Source: Flavobacterium reichenbachii
GTDB lineage: Bacteria; Bacteroidota; Bacteroidia; Flavobacteriales; Flavobacteriaceae
Assembly (NCBI RefSeq): GCF_002217435.1
Contig: NZ_MUHF01000005.1
Coordinates: 1 to 64,000, forward strand
Direction: 5' to 3'
Length of the DNA stretch: 64,000 bases
Of the stretch, positions 43,693 to 56,100 are shown piece after piece; within the stretch, counting starts at the first letter, position 1, and every line of letters begins with the position of its first letter. The position numbers and the translations under genes are program-made. The notes under the pieces were generated by a model that was not told the origin of the DNA, made no database searches, and saw nothing but the letters and a program-made list of their open reading frames with translations.

Positions 43693-44262
43693 ATGCAGAT
43701 AATTCCATTCAAAATAAAATCTATATTGTTCTGTACAACATTGTTGATGGCAAAATTATGCAATGCACAGGAAAGTGAAGAATCATTTTCTCCGCATCAT
43801 CAGCTTGGAATTGTTATCAGCCATGCACATGTATTTGAAGGCAGAAACGAAGAAGGGAACAGAGAGGTGCTTTCATTACCCGCCTGGGGAATTGACTATA
43901 CGTATCACTTAAGTTCTCACTGGGCTGTAGGGCTTCATACAGATATAATAATCGAAAAATTTAAAGTTGAAAAAAATCTTGAAAGCAGAGAAGAAAAGGA
44001 AACAGTTGAAAGAAGCTATCCAATTGCTCCTGCTCTAATGGGAATATACAAACTCGATGATCACTGGAGTTTTTTACTGGGAATGGGAGGTGAATTTGCC
44101 AAAGAAGAGAACTTTTTTTTAACCCGCGCCGGCATCGAATACGGTTATGAACTTCCTAAAGGATGGGAAGTTTTAGGAAATCTTGGATATGACTTTAAAT
44201 GGAATGCCTATGATACCTGGACCATCGGAATAGGTATTGCGAAAAGTTTTGGCAGAAAATAG
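43693..44262 (+). CDS. Small outer-membrane beta-barrel-like protein
   Basis: 189 residues from the ATG at 43693; the in-frame ATG at 43651 overlaps the upstream gene and puts a polar stretch before the signal, so 43693 is preferred. Signal peptide (ILFCTTLLMAKLCNAQ), then amphipathic beta-strands rich in Gly and aromatics (WAVGLHTDIIIEKFKV, GWEVLGNLGYDFKWNAY), ending in GIGIAKSFGRK, a usual barrel terminus. Probably an eight-stranded outer-membrane protein. No specific function. Its stop lies 11 bp from the convergent OmpA gene. Confidence 0.8.
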   Translation: MQIIPFKIKSILFCTTLLMAKLCNAQESEESFSPHHQLGIVISHAHVFEGRNEEGNREVLSLPAWGIDYTYHLSSHWAVGLHTDIIIEKFKVEKNLESREEKETVERSYPIAPALMGIYKLDDHWSFLLGMGGEFAKEENFFLTRAGIEYGYELPKGWEVLGNLGYDFKWNAYDTWTIGIGIAKSFGRK

Positions 44263-44273
44263 CTTTTATCACG

Positions 44274-46196
44274 CTATATATGAGTGATAATAAACTCGCT
44301 TCGTCTGTTTTCCTGATGCTCCTCATCGGAACATTTCATTCCATCAGAACATGCATTTATAAGCTTACTTTCTCCATAACCCTTCGCAGTTAGTCTATCG
44401 GGGTCAATTCCTTTACTGACCAGCCATTGCATGGTAGATTTAGCTCTTCGATCCGACAGCGTTTCATTGTATTTATAAGATCCTCGGCTGTCAGTATGCG
44501 ATCGGATATCAAGTTTCATTGTAGGATTCTCGTTTAAAGCCACCAGTATTTTTTCCAATTCTGATGCCGCCTGACTAACAATATCTGATTTGTTTAAATC
44601 AAAATAAATCACTTTAATTCCAAAGCATTTGGCCAAATCGGTGCCCACAATTAATTGACAGGCAGATTTATTCAAAGCAATCGAAACATTAGTTTTTCCA
44701 TTAAGCGCCGCTATAGTTACACTTATTTCTTTCTTGTCATAATTTCTCCTTTCAGTACGTATCGTATACGTTTTACTGCATGCTGCGGGTAAACTATAAA
44801 AGCCCTCTGGATCAGAAACTGCAGTAAATTTGATCTGTTCTTTCTCATAAAGAATCACTTTTGTATCTGGCAGAATAGTACCGCTTTCAGCATCGGTTAT
44901 TATTCCTTCCAAATTTTGAATACATTTTAATTTTCTGGTTTCTGTAAACTTATAGATATCATCTGATCCATGCCCTCCGTCTTTATTGGAGCTGAAATAT
45001 CCTTTTCGGGTAACAGGATCGATGATATAAGCGAAATCATCTTTTGGTGAATTGATATCAGAACCCAGATTCTGAATATTACTGATGATACCGTTGTCTT
45101 CAATTTTCCCCACAAATACATCCAATCCTCCAAGGCCAGGATACCCGTCAGAGGCAAAATAAATTTCATTTTCACTGGTAACGTAAGGAAAGGTTTCTTT
45201 TCCTTCTGTATTGATATTTTTTCCTAGGTTTTGTGGATTTCCATATCCTCCACTACCATTTATGCTGACTTTATAAATATCCGACTGGCCAAAGCTCCCG
45301 GGCATATTAGAAGAAAAATATAAAGTTTTCTCATCAGCACTGAGAGCCGGATGTCCTGTGCTATAATTATCACTGTTAAAAGGGACACTTACTATATTGG
45401 TCCATTTGTTATTTTCAAAACTGGCTTTGTAAATTTTCACTAAAGTCACTTTATTTTCGTCTCTTCCCCTTTTCCCATTTACATAATTATTTCTTGTAAA
45501 ATAAACTGTGCGGCCATCTTTGGTAAAAACAGGAGAGGATTCATGAAATTTTGAATTTACGACCGATTTAATTTTTTTGACCTTTGATGAATCCAGATCA
45601 GCTTCGTATAAATTGGTGAAATATTCATTATTCCATTTGTGTTTTCGTTTTGAAAAATTACCCGTATCTCTGGCAGAAGCGAAATAGATTTTATTATTAT
45701 GCACTATGGCGCTATAGTCTGAATATTTTGAATTAATACCTGCATCTTCGATCGTATAACGTCCTGAATTGGCTTTAACCTGATCGAGGTAATTTATATT
45801 TTCTTTATAAAGTTTTCCTCTGGAATCTTTTTTATACATAGTATTAAACTCATCCATAATTTTATCTGCCTTATCCCACTGGCCGATTGATTTTAAACAC
45901 TGGGCATATCGATAATAATACTCAGACCCTGCTGCACTATCCATTGCAAAGAGTTCTCCATACCATCTTGCAGCAGCTTCATAATCTGAATTAAAATAAT
46001 ACGAGTTGCCCAGTTTTTTAAACATTTCTTCAGACTTATAGCCTTTTTCTGCAGCCCTTTCATAAGATTTAACCGCATCCTTATAAGCAAGGCTGTTGTA
46101 ATCCTTATTCGCAGCGTTAATTTTTGACTCCTGCGTATAACTTTTAAATGCAGATAAGCAGGCAATAGTTATAAATAGAATTGAATACTTTTTCAT
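44274..46196 (-). CDS. OmpA-family protein with TPR, PD40 and CarboxypepD-like domains (PorE-like)
   Basis: 640 residues: signal peptide (ITIACLSAFKSYTQ), a TPR-like N-terminus (YKDAVKSYERAAEKGYKSEE), a PD40/WD40-like beta-propeller around residues 165-390 (HPALSADEKTLYFSSNMPG), a CarboxypepD_reg-like beta-sandwich (GIITDAESGTILPDTKVI), and an OmpA peptidoglycan-binding domain (DIRSHTDSRGS, YNETLSDRRAKST, RLTAKGYGES). The same domain order occurs in PorE and in the OmpA partner genes of gliding-type adhesin operons. It likely anchors the machinery to peptidoglycan. It starts 10 bp after the sprF-like gene and is the last gene of the operon. Confidence 0.92.
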   Translation of the reverse strand: MKKYSILFITIACLSAFKSYTQESKINAANKDYNSLAYKDAVKSYERAAEKGYKSEEMFKKLGNSYYFNSDYEAAARWYGELFAMDSAAGSEYYYRYAQCLKSIGQWDKADKIMDEFNTMYKKDSRGKLYKENINYLDQVKANSGRYTIEDAGINSKYSDYSAIVHNNKIYFASARDTGNFSKRKHKWNNEYFTNLYEADLDSSKVKKIKSVVNSKFHESSPVFTKDGRTVYFTRNNYVNGKRGRDENKVTLVKIYKASFENNKWTNIVSVPFNSDNYSTGHPALSADEKTLYFSSNMPGSFGQSDIYKVSINGSGGYGNPQNLGKNINTEGKETFPYVTSENEIYFASDGYPGLGGLDVFVGKIEDNGIISNIQNLGSDINSPKDDFAYIIDPVTRKGYFSSNKDGGHGSDDIYKFTETRKLKCIQNLEGIITDAESGTILPDTKVILYEKEQIKFTAVSDPEGFYSLPAACSKTYTIRTERRNYDKKEISVTIAALNGKTNVSIALNKSACQLIVGTDLAKCFGIKVIYFDLNKSDIVSQAASELEKILVALNENPTMKLDIRSHTDSRGSYKYNETLSDRRAKSTMQWLVSKGIDPDRLTAKGYGESKLINACSDGMKCSDEEHQENRRSEFIITHI

Positions 46197-46206
46197 ATTA
46201 TTCGTT

Positions 46207-47124
46207 TTAAAAGAAACGCGGTGTTGTCATTTTGTTTTTACTGCTAATGAATTCATAACGCAGAAATATCTCATGCGAACCCGAATTGTAATTATTTAAT
46301 TTTGTCGTTTCGCGATCATAACCATAGCCAATATAAAGTCCATCGGTTATCTGAAACCCTGCCATAGCACTCACCGAAGCGCTCCATCGGTAAGCAGCTC
46401 CAATGACAAAGCGGTCGATAAACATAAAATTGGCTGAAATATCAACCTGCAATGGCGCTCCTTCTACCATCTTGGCCAAAACTGCCGGTTTGAATTTATA
46501 ATACTCATATTGATCCAGATTAAATACATAACCTCCCATTAAATAATAATTGATTTTATCCTTGTAAATAGCAATATCATTATCATCATAACGATTCGTT
46601 TCAATAAAATTAGGAACCGATAAACCTATGTAAGCTTTATCAGAATGCCAGTAAACTCCGGCGCCTACATTGGGAGAAAATTTATTATCCAGATCCTGAA
46701 ACTGCGGATCTCCCTGATCTTCCGGATTCAGTTTATTGATATCCAGATTGAATAGGTTTGCTGTTCCTTTAATTCCAAAAGAAAGTTTAAAATCTGCAGA
46801 AGTCTGAACGGTATAAGATAGATCTACCGACAAACTATTTTCATTAGTCGGGCCTATTTTATCATTAATTAATGAAGCTCCGATTCCTAAACGACTATTG
46901 TTTAATGGGGTATTTATGGAGAAAGTACTCGTTTCGGGAGCGCCGTCCAAACCTACCCACTGCGTTCTGTACAAACCAAAAATACTCAAAGCTCCGCGAG
47001 ACCCAGCGTACGCAGGATTAATTGTAATGGTGTTATACATATACTGTGTAAACTGTGCATCCTGCTGTGCATAACTCCCAAGTGTTACAAGCATAATGGT
47101 CAAGGCAAATAATTTAGTTCTCAT
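46207..47124 (-). CDS. PorP/SprF family type IX secretion membrane protein
   Basis: A 305-residue outer-membrane barrel-like protein with signal peptide (FALTIMLVTLGSYAQ) followed by the family hallmark QDAQFTQYMYNTITINPAYA. Further matches are GSRGALSIFGLYRTQWVGL and the C-terminal GYGYDRETTKLNNYNSGSHE. In Flavobacterium johnsoniae SprF is needed for SprB to reach the surface, and paralogues are encoded beside other large adhesins. Here the gene is 34 bp downstream of the giant adhesin gene, so it is probably its dedicated partner. Confidence 0.95.
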   Translation of the reverse strand: MRTKLFALTIMLVTLGSYAQQDAQFTQYMYNTITINPAYAGSRGALSIFGLYRTQWVGLDGAPETSTFSINTPLNNSRLGIGASLINDKIGPTNENSLSVDLSYTVQTSADFKLSFGIKGTANLFNLDINKLNPEDQGDPQFQDLDNKFSPNVGAGVYWHSDKAYIGLSVPNFIETNRYDDNDIAIYKDKINYYLMGGYVFNLDQYEYYKFKPAVLAKMVEGAPLQVDISANFMFIDRFVIGAAYRWSASVSAMAGFQITDGLYIGYGYDRETTKLNNYNSGSHEIFLRYEFISSKNKMTTPRFF

Positions 47125-47158
47125 AGCAGATAGTTTATTTAATCAATAATCTTAAAAA

Positions 47159-50100
47159 TTAATTTCCCGATAAATACAGATAACCTGTTTTACTTACTGG
47201 TTCATTTAAGTACGTTGTATAGGTAATCACATAAAAATAGGTTCCATCCGGCAGTCGTTTTTGTTTATTAACCGTTGCCCTTCCTTCAGAAATTCCCCTA
47301 AACGCTACCGATTCATTATCGTAGTTATAGGCATCATAAACCAGAACGCCCCAGCGGTCATAAATTTGTACGTAAGAGTCCCCATAACATTTAATATTAT
47401 CAATTTTGAAAATCTCATTTCGACCGTCTCCATTTGGTGAAACTGCATTATAAATAGCGATTTTACATGCATTTAAAGAAAGAATTGTCGGATCATCTTC
47501 TGTTGCTGAATTATCATCAGATGTATCGGTTACGGTTGCTTGTTTTGGATCAACTGCCTGCACTGTGGCTTGATTTTCTACACTTCCCACATCAATATCC
47601 TCGAAGGTTAAAACATAAGTCCCAACAAAATTATCTGTATTGGTTACTCCTTTTGTTAAAATAATAGGATCGCCTGTAATTACTAATCCCGGTTTTGGGT
47701 CTTTGACTATAATGTTTACTAAAGGCACATTTCCGGTATTGGTAATCGCAAAATGGTAGGTTATTGTTTCTCCTATTTCAGCAAAACCGTTTTTATTTTC
47801 ATCGTTAAATATTCCCGTTTTAACAATTGCTATAGAAGGCTGCAGGGTTAAATCTATAACTGTAGGATCGTCATCGCCCTGTAACGTAGGATCATCACTG
47901 TCTGAAACATCAAAAACCAGTTTTCCGTCTGGCGTCTCACCCGCTGCAATTGCGGTATTTACCACTTCATTTTGAGCAACATCACCAATTGTTACCGAAT
48001 AAGTTGCGGCGGCTGTGCCTACTGCATTTGGAATTAATACATTTGGAGTTACCGTGATTTTGGCCGAACCAATTAAAGGATCTGCTATTTCAAGATTAGT
48101 AAGTATTACATTTCCTGTATTTTTAACCGTAAAACTGTAATTGATAACAGAACCTACACCACCGCTGCCAGTAAGTCTTCCGCTTTTAATCAAGGTCAAC
48201 TCTGCAAATTGAGTAACCGGCGTAACCGTAGGATTGTCATTACCAATAAGTGTAGGATCATCGCTGTCTGACAAATCCTGAATTGAAGTTCCAACGGAAG
48301 GCTGCGCCGTAACCAAAGCCTGATTGGTAACTGTTCCTAAATTAATATCGGCCTGAGTTAAAACATAAGTTCCTGTATAATTTGTTACATTCAGCTGACC
48401 AACAGGCAAACTGGCGATCGGACTTCCTGAAATTGTGGCTTTAGGATCAGTAACCGTAACATTATTTAAATCCATACTTCCGGTATTGCTTACCAAGAAT
48501 GTATAACGAATTAATTCTCCCGGCTGTGCATAGCCATCGCCGTTTGTATCTGAGAATACGCCTCGTTTTACTAATGCAACAGATGGCTGTACTACTGTTA
48601 TTTTAATCACCGCCTGATCACAATTTGCTGGATTTAGGTTTTCGCATATTTCATAAACAATGGTGTAAGTTCCTGACGAAGTACCTGCAGGAACACTAAC
48701 CATTCCTGTTGCAGTATTTAAAACAGGTACTGCAGCTGAAGAAATAACATCTGCAGGCGTCAGCACGTTTATTTTTACCTGAGTTAATGTTGGTGATCCG
48801 TTATCTAACAAGTCATTCGCCAGCACATTCAATACATTATTAGCTCCATCAAGGCCATTAATTCCTCCAACGGCATCATCATTTGCAACTATAGGTCCTG
48901 AAATTACAGTCACTATAATATCGGCCGGACTGCAATTTGCTGGATTTAAGTTCTCACAAATTTGATATCGAATGGTATAACTTCCGCTTGGCGTGCCTGC
49001 CGGAACATTCACATTTCCGTCAATGACATCTAAAGCCGGAACCGGACCTCCATTGATCGAAGCTGCAGGTGTTACAACTCCAATTGTTATTTCAGCCAGT
49101 TGTGCTGCCACTCCATTCAAATTATCATTGGTGATTGCATTTAAAACATTGGCTTGCCCTTTAAAACCATTAATATTTAAAACAGTATCATTATTGGCTT
49201 CTATAAATGCTGCCGTTACGGTAATAAACACGGCTGCATCATCAAAATTGGCAGGATTTAAATTCTCTGAAATTCGATATTCTATTCGATACAATCCTGC
49301 CGGAGTTTGAGACGGAACGCTGATAATTCCGGTTGCCGGATCCAGAGATGGCACATTTGGATTTCCGTTGATAGGATCTGCCGGATCTAGAACTGTAATG
49401 GTGATCTGGCTGATATTAATCACTTTTATTTTGGCATTTTTAGCTTCTATTGATGAGTCATTAAAACTATCATTGTCTAAGACATTCAATGCATTTGCCG
49501 AACCTGTATAACCGTTTATATTTAAGTCAACATCATTATTTGCAATAATCGTGGCAACTGTAACCTCAACTGTAATATCGGCTTCACTGCAGTTTACAGG
49601 GTGCTGTTTTTCACAGATTCCATAATGAATAATATAATTTCCTGCTGAAGTTCCCGCCGGAACATCTACATTTCCTGTAGTAATGTTTAAAATTGGAACT
49701 GGATTTCCTGCAGTGTAATCTGCAGGAGTTGCTGTATTAATCGATGTTATATTGATTTGAGATAATTGAACAGCAGTTCCGTTTAGTAAGTCATTAGATA
49801 TCACATTTACAACGTTTACAGCTCCAACATACCCATTAATAGTACCTGAAGCATCATTAACTGCCAATATTGGCGCTTGTATCTGTATTGCAATTACTGC
49901 TGTATCTGTATTACCTAAATTCAGCTTTTCGCTTAGGCGATATTCAATAGTGTAAGTTCCTGTAGTGGTTCCCGCCGGAATATTGACAATTCCTGTTGAT
50001 GGATTCAAAATTGGAACTAAACCTCCATTAATAGAACTTGCAGGCACTAAAACATCAATTTGAACTTCTGACGGAATTACTACTACGCCATTTAAGGTAT

Positions 50101-53100
50101 CATTATCTAATACATTTACTGCATTGGCTGTATTGACAGAACCATCAAATATAGCAGCAGGAGAATCGTCAACAGCATCAATTGGATTTGCAATAACCGT
50201 GATGGTTATAATGGCGTCATCACAATTTGATGGATTTAATCTATCACAGATTTTATAGACTATTTTGTATTCTCCTTCATGAGTTCCTGCCGGAACATCT
50301 ACATTTCCGGTTAGTAAATTCAATACCGGAATCGGAGCTCCGTTAATTGAGCTTGCCGGACTAACTAATGTTTTATTAATATCTGCCAATACAACCTGCG
50401 CTCCATTCAGCGTATCGTTTGTGTATGCATTTATTACATTATTTGCGCCGCTGTATCCGATAATATTTCCGACCGCATCATCATTAGCAGCAATGATTGG
50501 AGCTATAACAACAATATTTATAACGGCTTCATCACAATTTGATGGATTTAGTTTATCACAAATTCTATATCTAATTTGATAAGCTCCTGCTGATGTTCCT
50601 GCCGGAATGCTCACAAAACCAGTGGAGAGATCTAATGTTGGAACTAAACCTCCGTTTATAGGAGTTGCCGGAGTTATAATAGTTGGGTTTATCAAACTGG
50701 TATCTGTTAAAAGAACTCCATTATACGTATCATTATTTGTGAATGCATTTAGAACATTGCCTGCTCCCGCGAATCCGTTTATGTTTGTAATTGAATCGTC
50801 TTCGGCCGAAATTGTAGGCTGATTTACAACAATTATAATCGTTGCGGAACTGCAGTTTGCAGGGTTTATTTTTTGACAGATTTCATACTGAATCGTGTAA
50901 GTTCCCGCCGAAGTTCCCACAGGAACATCTACAAAGCCTGTCAGCAGATTTAATATCGGAACAATTCCGTTTGTTGAAGATGCCGGAGGCGTTGTATTTA
51001 GCGAATGAATATCGATTTGAAGTATTGGAACAGGCGCGCCGTTTAGTTCGTCATTTGCCAAGGCATTAACCACATTGTCAGCACCAGCATATCCGTTAAT
51101 ATTATTGGCAAAATCATTATCAGCATCAATAATTGGTGTTGTAATATTGATTGTAACATCGGCTTCACTGCAATTTAACGGATTTAGTTTTTCACAGATT
51201 CTATAATGAATTACATAAATTCCCGCCGAAGTTCCCGCCGGAACATCTACATTTCCTGTCAAAGTATTCAATACCGGAATTGGATTTCCTGAAATATAAC
51301 CAGCAGGAGTGGATGTTGAAATCGATGTAATATTAATTTTGATTAACTGAATATCCAATCCGTTTAATCTGTCGTTTGTAATGGCGTTTATAATATTATT
51401 GGCGCCAGTAAATCCGTTGATATTATTTGCAGAATCATTATTTGCGATAATTGTTGGAGCACTAACATTGATCGTTATAGTTGCTGTATCAAAATTATTG
51501 AGATTCAAATTTTCACTTAAACGATATTGAATAGTATAACTTCCTGCTGAAGTTCCTGACGGCACATTTACACTTCCGCCTGACGGATCTAAAACAGGAA
51601 CTGCCCCTCCATTTATTGATGCTGCCGGAACAATATTACTAATGGTAACTTGTGAAGGAATTACCGCAACGCCATTTAGCGTATCGTTTGTCAAAGCATT
51701 TACAACATTGTTTGCTCCGGCAAATCCGTTTATACCGCTGGCAATATCATCTGCAGCTATAATTGGCGCTCCAATTACATTAATAAATACGCTCGCATCA
51801 TTACAGTTTGTAGTGTTTATTTTTTCGCAGATTGTATATTTAATTTCATAATCTCCCCCAGGAGTTCCTGCCGGAATACTCACATTTCCACTTAACGGTT
51901 CTAATACAGGAATTGGTCCGCTATTTATTGGCACAGCCGGAGCATCAACAGTTATATTTATATTTGAAAGGATTACAGCTGATCCGTTAAGCGTATCATT
52001 AGACAAAACATTGACAGCATTTGTTGTGGCAGCATATCCGTTTATATTGGCAATTGTATCATCATTTGCCTCAATAACCGGAGCTGTAACTTCTATCGAA
52101 ATAAGGGCAATGTCAGTATTGGTAAGATTTAGCTTTTCGCTTAGACGATAGGTTATATTATAATTTCCTGCTGCAGTTCCTGCTGGTACATTTACATTTC
52201 CTGTTAATGGATTTAATATCGGAACTAAACTTCCGTTGACAGAACCTGCCGGAATTAAAACATCGATTTGAACTTCTGACGGAATTACCAAAATGCCATT
52301 TAAAGTGTCATTATCCAGAGCATTTATAGCATTTGGATTTCCCACAAATCCATTGATGGAAGCAAACGGAATATCATTTACAGCATCAATTTGAGCTGGA
52401 ATAACAGTAATCGTAATGGTGGCTTGATCGCAATTTCCTGTATTGAGGTTTTCGCAGATTTCATAAACAAATTTATACTCGCCAGCCGGAGTTCCTGCCG
52501 GAACACTGACAAAACCCGTTGTAATATCAAAAGTTGGAACTGATCCTCCATTTATTGCGCTTGGATTTGAAATAATGTTTGCTGTAATAATAGTAAGATC
52601 AATCGCTCCGCCATTTAGTAAATCATTATCAAAGGCATTTATAACATCAGTTCCGCCAGAATAACTATTGATATTGCTGACAGTATCATCATTGGCAAGA
52701 ATTGGCGGTGCTGTTACATTAATTATGATAACGGCATCATCACAATTTCCTGTTCGTAAATCTCCTGCAATTGGCGGAACTGCAGGCGTATTGAGATTTT
52801 CGCAGATTTGATATTTAATTTGATATTGCCCTTCTGGTGTTCCGGGCGGAATATTAACTCTTCCTGAGGCTGCAACCAATTCCGGAACTGGTGCTCCGGG
52901 AGTTTTTGGAGTCGCAGGAATCAAAATTGAAGGAGTAAGGAGTCCGGCTAAATTAATATTTAAGGCCGCGCCGTTAAAAGTATCATTGCTGGTGTAAGCA
53001 TTAATTATGTTCACCGCTCCTTCATATCCGTTTACATTTGGAACAAGGTTGTCATTTACGATAAGCGGCGCCGGATCAACAACAATCGCAATACTTGCAT

Positions 53101-56100
53101 CTGAACAATTTGAAGGATTCAATTTCTCACAAATATGATACTTAATATAATAGGTATCGGCAGGCGTTCCTTCCGGCACAGTTACCCAGCCTGTCGTTGT
53201 ACTAAATATTGGCACATTCGCTCCCGGATAAACTGCACTTGCTCCAGTTTCCTGTGTTACTGTTATTTCATCAAAATTTGCAGTTGTAATTGGAACTCCG
53301 TTCAAACTATCGTTAGTTAAGGCATTAATCACGTTTATTTGTCCGGTATAACCATTAATATTTTGAGCTGCATCATCATCCGCATCAATTATTGTAGTTT
53401 GAACCTGCACTAAAATACTTGCCGTATCACAATTTGAAGGATTTCCAATTTCACAAATGCGGTATTTTATTTCGTAAATTCCTTTTACTGTTCCTGCCGG
53501 CACATTTACATTTCCTGTAGAAATATCTAAAACAGGTACGTTCAAAACAGCAGGATCGATTGGTGAAGCCGGGCTTGTTACTGAAAGTGTTACATTAGAA
53601 AGCGTGGCCTGAGCGCTTGCTAATCTGTCATTTGTTAAGGCATTAATAACATTATTCGCGCCTGTATATCCATTAACAGCAGGAACCACAACATCAATTC
53701 TGGCGTCAATTCCTGCGGTTGTTACTTCTATAGTTTCAGTTGTAGTGGAGCAATTGCTTAAATTTCCAACTTCACAAATTGTGTAGGTTAAAGTATAATC
53801 GTCTGCCGGAGTTCCAGAGGCTACAGAAATCGTATTGGTTAAGGAATTAAAAGTTAAATAACTTGAAATAGAATTTATGGTTACCTGAACGTTTGATGCT
53901 GTTACTGGAATTCCATTCAATTTATCACTGTTTAGAATAGTCTGAGTTCCCGTATTTCCTCCAACATCACCAGATATAGAAGCAAAACTTTCAGGAACTG
54001 CACATATTCTATTAAAAATTGTAAAGTTTGCAGCCGAAGAAATACAAGTATTCAAACCAATTCTACGTACATAAATTGGAACATTTCCAGATGCTAAACC
54101 AGTAAAAATATTACTCGCCTGAAACGTTATTCCATCTTTACTGTATTCATAACCAGTTCCTAAATCCGGATTGGTGATGGCAATTGTACCTGTTGCATTT
54201 GTACAAGAAGGCTGCTGCGTTACCAAACCAATCGGCGCGGCCGGAACATCAAAAACATTTAACGTAACCTGATTTGAAGTAGTCTGGCACCCTGCCTGTG
54301 ATTGGGAAATTAAAACTCTAAAATATCTATTACCCGCAGCCGCATATGCTGGTGTAGTGTAAGAAGCAGTTGTTCCGCCTGTCCCATCTGTAACATTCGT
54401 ATAAGGTCCGGTCAAAGCCGATGCTGTCTGCCATTGGTACAATAAAGTTCCGGACGGAATATTTCCCGTGGCCGTAACGGTAAAAACATGGGTCTGATTA
54501 ATACAAACTTCTCCATTTACAGGCTGTACATTTATAATAGGAGATTCAAAAACATCAACTTTTGCCACATTAGAACTGACTACTCCACAGCCAATTCCCG
54601 AATCTGTTACCTGCAATCTATAGAAAGTATCTGCGTTTAAAACTCCGGTTGTGTAAGACGTTGTATTTGCTCCAGTTCCATCAGTTACGTTTGCCCATCC
54701 TGTTGCTCCATCTAAAGATTTCTGCCATTGATACGCATAAGTTCCTGAACCATTTGCTGCGTTTGCTGTTAATGTAAAAGTACCGCCTTCGCAAATATTG
54801 CCGCCAACTGGCTGTAATGCTATTGTTGGATCTGGGATTACTGCAGCCGTTACAACATTCGTAATAAGTGTGCAGGCCGGAGTGCTTGAAGATATTACAG
54901 AACGGTAATAAGTTGTGGCTGTTAAAGGTCCGGAAGTATAATTTGCAGTTGAACCGCCTGTTCCTCCAGAAACATTTGCCCATCCCGTTGTTCCGTCTGC
55001 TGAACTTTGCCATTGATACGTAAAGTTGGCAGAACCTCCGTTTGCAGAAGCCTGGGCAGAAACTGAAATAGTACCTCCCACGCAAACTGTTGGCGGTGTA
55101 CTTGGCTGTGTTGTAATACTCGGAATAATAACAGCTGCAATAGATGATATAACAGGATCACAACCTTGGGTTCCATCTGAAATGGCAACCTGATAATATG
55201 TATTTTGTGTTAAAACCGGAGTGGTATAACTTGCAGAAACTGCTCCCGGAATATCATTATAAGGTCCTGCCAGAACAATAGCATTTTTCCATTGATAGGT
55301 ATAGTTTCCTGAACCGCCGCTTGCCGTTACGCTTAAAACTGCTGTCGATCCGCTGCAAATATTTGTTTTTTGAACGGGCTGCGTCGTAATCGACACATCT
55401 GATAAAACAGTTACCGCTGCAACATTTGATGTAATGGTGGTACAGCCATTTCCGGTGGCAGTGACATCAACTCTATAATAAGTTGTCTGCGTTAAAACGG
55501 GTGTTACATAAGTTGCAGCCGTTGCGCCTGCTATAGTGGTAAATGTGATATTATTTAAACTGCTGAACCATTGGTATGTTAAACTTGGTGTTCCATTTGT
55601 CGCTGAAACTGATAACGTATGATTTCCGCCCGAACAAATTGTAGTTCCTGTTGGCTGAACTGTTATTGCCGGATCAGGAACAACGGTTGCAGTAACTGTA
55701 TTTGAAGTTAAAACGCAATTTATTGCTGATGAAGTAATTACAACTCTAAATTGCGTAGTTAGATTTAATACATCAGAAATAAAATTAGGTGTTACTGCCG
55801 TTGGATTTGTTTCATTCACAAAACCAGAACCAGAATTACTCTGCCACTGATAGCTTAATGTTCCTGATCCCCCGTTTACAGAAGCTGTCACACTGATATT
55901 TACTGTACCTCCAATACAAATTGCTGCTGGAGTTGTGGGCTGCGCCGTAATGTTTGTAACATTGATAAGTGCTGGATCTGAAAAAGCTTCGCAGCCATTT
56001 CCTGACTGGGTAATTAACACTCTGAAATACAAATTTGAATTTAATGCTGCAGTTGTATAAGTATCTGTATTCATACCCGTGCCTCCCAAAACACTTGTCC